NCBI GenBank assembly: GCA_021014945.1 | Contig: MU266707.1 | Span: 1-20,233, forward strand | From: Leucogyrophana mollusca | Taxonomy: Eukaryota; Basidiomycota; Agaricomycetes; Boletales | Reading direction: 5' to 3' | Length of the DNA stretch: 20,233 nt | Part shown: in pieces, positions 10,496 through 18,160 of the stretch | How positions within the stretch are numbered: position 1 is the stretch's first letter | How the letters are laid out: every line of letters starts with the position of its first letter | The notes under the pieces: generated by a model | What the model was told of the DNA's origin: nothing | Seen by the model: only the letters and a program-made list of their open reading frames with translations | The model's database searches: none | Translations under genes and position numbers: made by a program

Positions 10496-11430
10496 TTACG
10501 TCGAGGTGTTGGTGGCACAAGTAGCGAATCGAGTTCTGGAGAGCAGGTGAGAGACACGACGGAAGGGTGCAGTATTGTACAACACCTGAACATCACGATA
10601 CAGCCCAGAGTCCCATCGAAGTTTGTCCTTTAAAGAATAACCTCCGGTGCCCGGTTTTGACAAAGCACCACTTGGCGGCGGGATGGGAGGGCTTTTGGGA
10701 TTGGTTCCACGATGATCATAGATAGCTTCCGTAGAACATGAGAAGCAGTGAAGTGAACAGTACATATATACTCACCGGCAGCCGAAATTGCACAAGTGAA
10801 AGGATTTGACGGGTTTGAGTGCTCTCCAGCTCAACGAGGGTACAATCAGGAAAAGCGACCTGCTATAACTCGGGATGCTCACTAGTAACGACACCTCCGA
10901 AGGCGGCGTCTGATCGAGCCTGGCCAGCCTCAGTGCTATGCCGAGTGAAGAAGAGTTGGATACACATACCTGTAGCGTCCCGCAAGAACTATCGTATCCT
11001 TCATCGGCTAAAGACATGGGGTGACAGCAATGAGCACTGGCGTGTACGATAGATGTTGAAAAGAAGTGAATGAAGCCCACTTGAAGTTGGCCTGTCGACA
11101 TCAAACACACGGCGCATCGTGATAGGATCGTGACCAGCGGGAGGAGTTGAGTTCCCTTCTGGAAGGAAAACACACCGGTTAGTTATGGGAGGATAATGTC
11201 GTTCGTGGTACATATCGTCACAGAGCGACATCCATGGAGCCTAAGAGTCGGATACTTACCAGGTTACCTGAATCCCAGCTGGTAATCCCAACGTATACGC
11301 AGAAGGGATCCGGAATAAGTAAATCTGAGTTCCTTCTAGTTCGGTCCCGATCTAGCATGATAGCTTCCGATACATCAAGTTTTACTTCCAAGCGAAGTCT
11401 GGCGTTTCTCCCCACCAGCAAGGCGATATA
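10496..11430 (-). CDS. Poorly resolved gene with a C2-like stretch; possibly decayed
   Basis: Several exon-like segments in the minus direction can be joined, but not uniquely. The first, about 11421-11249, reads ARLRLEVKLDVSEAIMLDRD then LLIPDPFCVYVG, a pattern that resembles the beta-strands and DPF corner of a C2 domain. A plausible second exon is about 11160-11050 (EGNSTPPAGHDPI, MRRVFDVDRPTSSGLHSLLF). A third ends near 10971 with DEGYDSSCGTLQ. A fourth at about 10862-10776 reads CTLVELESTQTRQILSLVQF. The last may end at the stop at 10496-10498. No ATG lies in frame ahead of the C2-like stretch, so the start is missing from the model or the gene is broken. C2 domains bind membranes or proteins, often with calcium, but the assignment here rests on one short stretch. 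Confidence 0.35.
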
Positions 11431-11853
11431 TTACTAGTTATTCAACATTACCAGCGATCTTTTCCTGTTCGTTTCCATCAATTTTGTCAACTAATGCGCA
11501 ATGAATCCGAACTCGAAGCCAGGCAGTCAGCCCTCTTCCGGGTATTAGCACCCAGACACGACATATCACGGTCGCAAGCGACATTGACGTTGCTTTGTTT
11601 TCAGGCTCTACCCCACCTCGTGTATGGCCTCATGGTGCTTGACCTTTGTCGCTGTCATTCCATCAGTGGATCCCGATAAATCCAGCCCTTTCATATACCA
11701 AGCGGAGTGCCCGAATTCTGGGGCGAGATAATTCACCGTTTAAAAGGGGCCCGTCTCCTCCAATCTTGGTCAGTCTGCATATCCTTTACTTACTTCCCAA
11801 GCCCAACCATTACTTTCCTTGCGTATCATCCTCGTTATCAAGCGCCGAGCAAC
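11431..11853. promoter_or_regulatory. Upstream region of the gene at 11854
   Basis: About 420 bases without a convincing gene. The last 120 bases are pyrimidine-rich with TTTACTTACTTCCC and CTTTCCTTGCG before the start codon at 11854, as is common in fungal promoters and 5' leaders. No clear TATA box is seen. Confidence 0.4.
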
Positions 11854-12623
11854 ATGACCGATCAAAGGGTGTTCTTCCAGGAGGCAGAGACCACCTCAAA
11901 CATCTTGGAGAAGTAAGTGTTCTGTGTTCGGCAAAGTCCTTTGTTTGATGATGACCACTCTAGCGTCTCTGTCCTATTCGCTAGTGCCAAGATCAAAGTG
12001 TCGAAAGCTTGGGGAGACACAGGCATACCTCTCGGAGGATCTGTTCCTGCGTCGGTTATGCTAATACCTCCTGCGACGTCTGAGACGCTCTGTGAGTATT
12101 GGTATCGCATTGAGTGCTGTGATAGCGATCTCATGTACGATTTCGCAGCATGGCTCTTGATCAAGTCACCCATGTTGACCTACATAGCAACGGTCGATCT
12201 TATGGTGGTGGAGCCGCAGGTTGTTCCTATAGCTCCGACCAACGTACGTGGCTTGGCCCCGCTTTTAGACACTGATTCTCATTTAAGTGCATGCAGGGCC
12301 ACTACGTTGAGCTCAGGGTACAGAGTAAATCGTATCTTCTCCATTTTCCCAATAGACGCCAATACGCGTATTTCTGTCGTTCGTATTCCTCCTCTCGGAC
12401 CTCCGTCCGTTCCGAAGCCATCACGTTGAACACGCTCTCAACTGCGTGGGCGACTTTTGACGTCCCTTTCGAATTTCCTCCCGTGACAACGAATTCTGAG
12501 CGTTATCGCAAGGGAAAGAGTACGACTACTTCCTTCATGGGGAACGGATATGTCTCCGACACGGATAAAGTCACCGAGGGTGACACTGATACAGACGGAT
12601 GGCTCAGCCCCCCCAAGGCCTGA
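11854..12623 (+). CDS. Unknown protein, three exons
   Basis: Exons 11854-11912, 11964-12243 and 12297-12623 join in frame across two strong introns (51 bp GTAAGT...TAG; 53 bp GTACGT...CAG) to give about 221 residues. The start MTDQRVFFQEAETTSNILEN is the only ATG that opens this frame. The centre is a mixed alpha/beta-looking region (SAKIKVSKAWGDTGIPLGGS, CEYWYRIECCDSDLMYDFAA). Exon 3 reads GHYVELRVQSKSYLLHFPNR and ends in an acidic Ser/Thr stretch (SDTDKVTEGDTDTDG). I do not recognise a domain, and there is no signal peptide. The stop TGA at 12621 lies in the same frame as the ORF that starts at 12672, so an unrecognised intron may remove it and the true gene may run to 13373. Confidence 0.65.
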
Positions 12624-12671
12624 CGTCGTTATGTCAGTTCTCACGCCGTTCCATCCGTCTACGAGCAGGAG

Positions 12672-13373
12672 TTGTATCCGATGGAAGTCGACTCGTCATC
12701 CGGTGCGTCGGTTGTTGCGGCAGAAGGGTCTCAGTCCGTCGCATCTGGCATCCCCTCGCACGCAGCTCCTGGCGCGGTCGCTGGTGGAGGCATGTTCATC
12801 TTTGGAGCAGGGACCTCAGCCATTCCTGCCACTGTCAACCCCAGCACCGTCGCTGAGGTTACTCTCGATGCTAATACTTCCACTTTCGAGGGTGGCCATA
12901 GTATGGTCGCCGTTCCTAACGCGGCTCCCCAGACCACAGTCGCCGATGGAGGCATGTTCATCTTTGGGGCGGGGACCTCAGCCAATCCTGCCACTGCCAA
13001 CCCCAGCACCATCGCTGAGGTTACTCCTGATGCTAGTAATACCTCCACGGTCGAGGATGGCCATAGTATCGCCACCGTTCCTAACGCGGCCCCCCAGACA
13101 CTTGCCAGTGTCGCCGTGGCTCCGGCGGGCGCTCGGGGCCCTGTCGGCCTCTCTGGAACTCATGAAGCGCCCGTCTCCGGAAGTCCAGAAAGCGCCAGCA
13201 CCACCCCTACCAGCACGATTGTTCCGAACGTCGCCGACGGTGCCGCTGAGGAGGTCACTTCCGATGCAGCTACTGACAACACCGAGGGCGCCGATGAGTA
13301 CGCACCTTGGGTCGATAGAGTTGCAATGGTGGATGATAGTGGAAGGAAGTTGAAGAGGCTAAGGTGTACTTGA
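12672..13373 (+). CDS. Low-complexity ORF with two 54-residue FG-containing repeats (maybe 3' part of the gene before it)
   Basis: An open frame of 233 codons from ATG 12672 to TGA 13371-13373, rich in Ala, Ser, Thr, Val and Pro. Two tandem repeats begin at 12786 and 12948 with GGMFIFGAGTSA. Isolated FG dipeptides in a Ser/Thr-rich, uncharged context recall FG-nucleoporins, but two motifs are too few for that call. The C-terminus is acidic, then basic (SGRKLKRLRCT), which could be a nuclear localisation signal. The frame is continuous with exon 3 of the gene at 11854 except for one TGA (12621-12623). Possible joining introns include GTCACC (about 12569) to GAGCAG, but the donors are weak. Either it is a separate short gene or the C-terminal half of a protein of about 430 residues. 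Confidence 0.55.
   Translation: MYPMEVDSSSGASVVAAEGSQSVASGIPSHAAPGAVAGGGMFIFGAGTSAIPATVNPSTVAEVTLDANTSTFEGGHSMVAVPNAAPQTTVADGGMFIFGAGTSANPATANPSTIAEVTPDASNTSTVEDGHSIATVPNAAPQTLASVAVAPAGARGPVGLSGTHEAPVSGSPESASTTPTSTIVPNVADGAAEEVTSDAATDNTEGADEYAPWVDRVAMVDDSGRKLKRLRCT
12786..13112 (+). repeat. Two tandem coding repeats, period 162 bp
   Basis: GGAGGCATGTTCATCTTTGG occurs at 12786 and 12948. The similarity runs on through AATCCTGCCACTG..., CCCAGCACC and CCTAACGCGG to about 13112. The second unit has a three-base insertion in its middle, preserving frame. Differences are mostly single substitutions, so the duplication is not very old. Confidence 0.9.
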
Positions 13374-13468
13374 GTAAAGAAACTCATTGCCGTTGTTCAA
13401 TTGGGTTCATGAGGCCGAAATAATGTACATCGATAATCAATAGGCAACAGTCATGTATTTCATGTATA

Positions 13469-15045
13469 TCACAAGGGTTTGTGCGTGTATTTAGCCGGGA
13501 ATAGACCGATTTTTGCCATCACAGCGACTAGGGCCGAAGCGAACAGAAGCGCCAACAAGAGAGAAGTGTAACTTGAACATTGTCTGCGTTTCCCAGGTAA
13601 GGGTGGTCCTGTAGAATGGTCAGTACGCCTTTTCTACAAATGATATATATAAGTGGGGTTCGATAGAAACAGATATACCCCATACCGAGGTCAAATTCCA
13701 GATTTTTACCGATGCTTCGTGATCCTCGATATCAGACGATCCACTCGCAATCAGATGCTTGTTGCTCTGAGACGAGTGGTACTACGCAATGCATAAGTCA
13801 ATTAGAGGGACATGTCATGATAAAATCACTAACCGTGACCACCTGAATTGACTGAAACTCTACGAGTTGATGATCGTGAGCCACGGCATAACTTAGGTAG
13901 CATAAGACATGCCTCATCCGTGGGCGAGAACCTGGACTTGTTCGCCAGATTCCATATCCCACAGAAAGACCTCACCGTTATCGCTTCCATTGATCGCCAA
14001 TTTCCCGTACGAATCCATGTCCACTTGATTGGTATGGTTAATGCGAATCTTAACGCGTAGCTTCCGCACCAGAGTGAACCGATCAGTTGGACAGTCCGTA
14101 AACTGGTAAACATCCATGCCGTCTACGAGGTTCCAGACAAGCAGCGTTTTGCTATCTTCACACCAGCTGGAACTGCCGCTGTAATTTGACTGTAATGAGC
14201 ATGATGGGCGATATTCACAGGAACAACTTACATGCGAGACATCAGTTTATGCCGCCATAAAAATTTCCAAGGCGAGATTTGCCACGCAAGACTGGAAAAT
14301 GTGAAGCGCAAAACGACCTTAACAACAAAATTGACAACTTACATGTCCTTCGAATCCAAGTAGCACACCATAATGCGTTGTCCATCGTTGAAAAAGTGCG
14401 CACTGCGCGCGAGTGCCCGACGGGGTGGGTCTGACATCGCGGGTTCAGCGGATATGACAGCTAACGGGGCTGAGATGGGAGATCAGCGCTACTATTTCTT
14501 TCTGCGAGAACTCACTCACATTGTTGGTCTAAGCGGACGGAGAACAAGACCAGTCTCCCCAAGCCAACGACGGCGATTACACCTTGGGCGTCATTCACGA
14601 CGACGTCTTCAATTGGACCATCGAAGACCGTGTACATGTAAACGAAACGGAAAAGGTCCTATCAACAGTGGTGTTAGCTAGGTATAACATGTATGGGAGC
14701 ATACTTTATCGTTGGGCCTAAACCAAAGCTGTACGGTGCCATCCGCCCCACCACATATCAAGTAACTACCGTCGACTTTTTTCGGCCCATTCAACCATCG
14801 CAGAGAGACCACCGGACCTTGTTGGGGGTGTATACTTTGAGCCAGAGATGCGTCGCGAAGAGACCAGATTAAGATAAAACCATCGTCACCTATTATCGAA
14901 TGCGTGTCAATCATTGGTGGCCAAAAGAAACCTTGGACGTACCCCCGCTGGCCAGAAAAGCACCATCTTCCGAAAAACGGAGGCAATTTATGGGACCGGT
15001 GTGTCTCGCGAACGTTCGATACAGTTGGTAACTTTTCACTGGCAT
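13469..15045 (-). CDS. WD40-repeat protein with C-terminal membrane anchor (copy 2); one splice donor damaged
   Basis: Nine exons: 15045-14943, 14889-14705, 14658-14520, 14469-14343, 14291-14232, 14178-13919, 13859-13834, 13781-13686, 13633-13469; about 386 residues. WD blades: residues 14-44 (HTGPINCLRFSEDGAFLASG then DDGFILIWS), 83-95 (CGGADGTVQLW), near 213 (TLLVWNL), 266-285 (NGSDNGEVFLWD) and near 325 (VKIWNLTS). The last exon encodes a basic stretch and one hydrophobic segment at about 356-374 (SLLLALLFASALVAVMA). Five consecutive exons have nearly the same lengths and phases as in the WD40 gene at 5294, with one extra intron inside the first blade. Intron 6 (13918-13860) starts GA instead of GT. 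Without splicing, translation stops after LAHG at about residue 292 and the anchor is lost. A bypass splice CAG/GTTCTC at about 13930 to the CAG before 13842 would keep frame. Convergent with the ORF ending at 13373. Confidence 0.75.
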
Positions 15046-16476
15046 TCTTCCTAGTGAATCAGACAACAACCGCGGCCGAGAAGTAACAGTACTACGAACT
15101 TACGTATGTCTTTATAATGCTAGTCGGCTGCTTTTTGCCACACGTTTTCGAAGTTCGGATCGAACTAACACCGATAACAACATCATGGCTCCCAAGCCCA
15201 CCTTCGTGAACCAAATTCAAATCTTTGGGAAGTCGCACCGCAACCTGGACGGCGACTGCGTTAGTCGGGAGCTTCACACCCTGGCCCCAACACCCACGGC
15301 AGACTTCGAGCCGTGCTTGAGCTGAAATATCTACGAGTACTCGACAATCAGCGCACACTCCGGGACCTCCGAGTCGTCGCCGAGCGTCACATCCAAGGAA
15401 CTCTCCTTCCTCTGAATTGCGCCGACTTCCGTAGTACAAGAAAACCTACCTTTCGGGATGCGTGCATGACAGAGCAAATGGAGCGCAAACGCCCGCTCTC
15501 ACCTTTTCAAACACCACCACCTACCTTACCACCCGCCAGCTCCCCACAATGTGAAGCGTACGATGGCCAATGTAACAAGGGCGGGAAGAGGACATCGGGA
15601 GGAGGGCAGCATAGGTGCGTCTCGCATCATTTCGTTTGGCATACCTGGTCTGAACTCGGCCTCGACATTTCTCGTACCAGCCACGCCCACCCCTTCCTCC
15701 CCCACCCCCCTTCAATGACCCGCTGGTTGCCCGAATGGCGCCCGCGTGCGCGTCTCGATGGGCGCAGGTAGGGCGCTCGTGCGCTGAGACTAGCGCGTGG
15801 GGCCGTCCTGGTGTTTGACGGCGTGCTTTTTGTGCGCTCGTCTTGCCGACGCGCCGCCCTTTCGACTGGACCTTCGCCCGCCCTCCGGAAACGACCACGG
15901 TCATCACCCAAAGTTTTGGCAAGGTACTTACTCGATCGACATTGCACTGGTCATGAAGATTTTTGTTGGCTTGAGGTTTGCCATGGAGGCAATAGATTAA
16001 CAATAGCATATGCATAGTAAGAATACAACAAGTGCTGGAGATTATACATCGAGCGAGAACTCGAGTACGCAAAGTGTGATAATATGAACAAAAGACAGAA
16101 AGCCATACCAAAACATAGTTGCGCCTGTGAGTTGTTGGCTGCGCAAACAGTCACCACGACGTCGAAGCTGCTGACTTAGTATGTGCTCATCAATTTGAAC
16201 TTATCATTAAGCACCACTGGAAAACCTGCTCGGAGTGCTTGGGGACGCTTGGGGACTCCTAACAAATGCTCATGTTCAGTAATCAAGAGGCACGGCAACA
16301 TATTTTAAGTTATAGGGGGGTTTGTGGGCGACTTCGTGAGATCTCTCGATCTAGGTAAGATTTTGGGATTTGAACTCCGCGAAGATTGATTGAAGACGCA
16401 AGTCGTGTACATTGATAAATACTATTCGTCCAACGACGACAAGAGGCAAAAGAAAAAAAGGGGAAGAAATACATGT
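15046..16476. other. 1.4-kb region without a convincing gene
   Basis: The first part should hold the promoter of the WD40 gene starting at 15045. A well-placed plus-strand ATG at 15184 (context ATCATGGC) opens 46 codons (MAPKPTFVNQIQIFGKSHRN...), but I could not extend it by splicing into anything recognisable. From about 15490 to 15900 the sequence is GC-rich with purine/pyrimidine runs. The long minus-strand frame there (15521-16111) is Gly/Arg-rich and looks like composition, not a protein. From 16000 to 16476 it is AT-richer; its right end is probably the 3' region of the RING gene. Confidence 0.45.
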
Positions 16477-17501
16477 CTACAGATCATCGTCATCGTCTCC
16501 TCCTGTTGCTCCAGCGTCGAGTTGGTTCTCGGCTTCAACCTCTGTATCAGTGAGCTCGATAATGGAACTAAATGAGCGCTTTCTGGGCGTGAATACGCCC
16601 CGCCAAAGGTCGGCATCAGGACACGAATGAGGAATACCTGCTTCAGAAGGTTCCACCTCGCCAAACGTTTCCTTGACCCCATTCATGAGCATCTTTAATG
16701 CGGTGCATTGGGACGGCTTCTCCTTGACGCGACCGCGGCATGTAGGGCAGTTGTACATAGGAACGAGGATATACGACCACCTGTACATGTACTGTAGGTC
16801 TTCGTCGGTGTATGGAGGGCTTCGGAGTCTGGCTGGTACACCGCGACGACGAGAGAGCTGATTCGCGATTGTCCGCTGAAACCAGTCTCGGAGACACATG
16901 TAGCAGAAGGAATGACCGCATGTCGTGCTGATGATCAAACATGAGACGTTGACTTAATGCAATTGTGTCAGAAAACTCACGTGAAAGGACGCATGCACAC
17001 GAAGTGACAAATGCCGCAGCGAAGCGCTTCGTCGCGCAGAGAGATCATCTGAGGAATGGTGTCAATAAAGCTGAAGGGTCATTGACAGAAAATCGTGCCT
17101 CTTGCTTGATTTTATTCGCAACTTGGTCACTTGCTTTCTGCTGCGCGTGCAACTTCTCGATCTCCTACCGTGTTCCACGTGTTAACAGAGAAAATCTCAA
17201 TGATGCGATCAAAGAAGGATACCTTTTGAGCTTCTTTAAGTTGGCGACGAAGTTGATGACACTGTTCCAAGTCTATCGCGGGTATAACGGCTGTCGAGAT
17301 AGCAGCGGCTCGAGACCGAGACCGAGTGAAGGCAGACGGTTCTTTGTCGGAGGTAAGCAAGGAATCAATTGATGACGTGGGTGAGGGCGGGGAGGGCGGG
17401 GGGGCACGCGCCGAGGATGTGGGGGTACGCGCCGAGGACGTGGGGGGGGGATATGGATTGGAAGAAGCAGCCTTACGGCGTTGAGAGTGGTAAACGCGCA
17501 T
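16477..17501 (-). CDS. Coiled-coil RING-finger protein, probable E3 ubiquitin ligase
   Basis: Four exons, 17501-17223, 17164-17087, 17048-16981 and 16927-16477, give about 291 residues. The first 90 residues are low complexity (Pro/Ser-rich, with two TSSAR units) and end in a helical stretch (LEQCHQLRRQLKEAQK) that continues into exon 2 (EIEKLHAQQKASDQ), a likely coiled coil. A C3HC4 RING follows: Cys130, Cys133, Cys145, His147, Cys150, Cys153, Cys202, Cys205. The last gap is 48 residues, the upper limit of the RING consensus. RING domains bind E2 enzymes and promote ubiquitin transfer; the coiled coil probably mediates dimerisation or target binding. The tail is acidic, ending in five Asp and Leu. 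Intron 2 is only 38 bp with donor GTCAAT, but it is needed to avoid a stop and restores the RING frame. The substrate is unknown. Confidence 0.82.
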
Positions 17502-17507
17502 AATGAT

Positions 17508-17535
17508 GAGGGATTGGATGGGATGGGATGGGATC
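17508..17535. repeat. GGATG pentanucleotide run just upstream of the RING gene
   Basis: A short run of GGATT/GGATG/GGGAT units lies in the 5' leader of the minus-strand gene starting at 17501. It is a simple microsatellite and may vary between strains. Confidence 0.7.
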
Positions 17536-18160
17536 GAAGGGTGTAAAATCTGTGAACCAGGAATGAGAGAGGTGTGAATAGGAACTGGAAGTGAAACGTC
17601 GCAAGTGCAGGTTTATATAGTGAGGACCGCATACTAGCGGATGGTCATAAAACAGCCCCAGAGTTCGTCGAAGACGCGAAACACAAAGACACAAAGAGAT
17701 GTGATAAGATTGTGATTTTATAGGAGGGTAACCCGGCGGATAAGGAAAGTACACGACCCAAAGACACGGGAGAACAGACGCGTCGTGTTCAAACTATAAC
17801 GAACAAGGCATGCGGGATCCCGAAAGGCTGTTTCTGCATGTCATCGAGCTGGGGTTGATTGAGCCGGACTTGACGTGATCACAGTAAGATTGCCTAGTTT
17901 GGTAGACCCCTTCACACCCGCCTTTAACCTGACGGAACTCGAGGCATCCTCATGTTTTCAGTCTGCTCCTCCCCCTGGTCTTTGTCTTTGCCGACTAGGC
18001 GGTATTGAAGACAATATGGCCTCAATTCCGCGCAACCAAGTCAAGTCAAGTCAGACCCGGTTTTACGACAAAGGTTTGGATTCTGGCAGATTCCATCCTT
18101 TTTACTCACTGCTCTCTATAATCTACACGTCTATCAAACACCTATCGAACTTATTTCACT
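17536..18160. promoter_or_regulatory. Divergent promoter region between RING gene and right-edge gene
   Basis: About 625 bases between two genes read away from each other. The 100 bases before the start at 18161 are pyrimidine-rich and include TCTCTATAATC around 18113-18123, a possible TATA-like element. I see no gene here. Confidence 0.4.

Noticed and set aside
10426..10604. 13-bp direct repeat ATCACGATACAGC at 10426 and 10592.
   Set aside because: It is too short and isolated; no array or structure is associated.
10705..11370. Two internal sequences resembling the outer repeat (GATAGCTTCC near 10719 and near 11357).
   Set aside because: Only about 10-14 bases are shared and the flanks diverge at once. 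They are best taken as chance.
12550..13353. 267-codon plus-strand open frame overlapping the FG-repeat ORF.
   Set aside because: It is a shadow in another frame, produced by the same repeats. The frame starting at 12672 has the more protein-like composition and a cleaner relation to the upstream exon.
15184..15420. Possible degenerate ubiquitin or small ribosomal-protein gene (phrases such as QIFGKS and LDNQRTLRD on the plus strand, DARRRL on the minus strand).
   Set aside because: Similarity is limited to a few residues, frames are broken and no splicing restores a full domain. The ATG at 15184 gives only 46 codons.
15521..16111. Long minus-strand open frame of 196 codons.
   Set aside because: It is Gly/Arg/Ser-rich in a GC-rich tract, has no recognisable motif and its composition explains the lack of stops.
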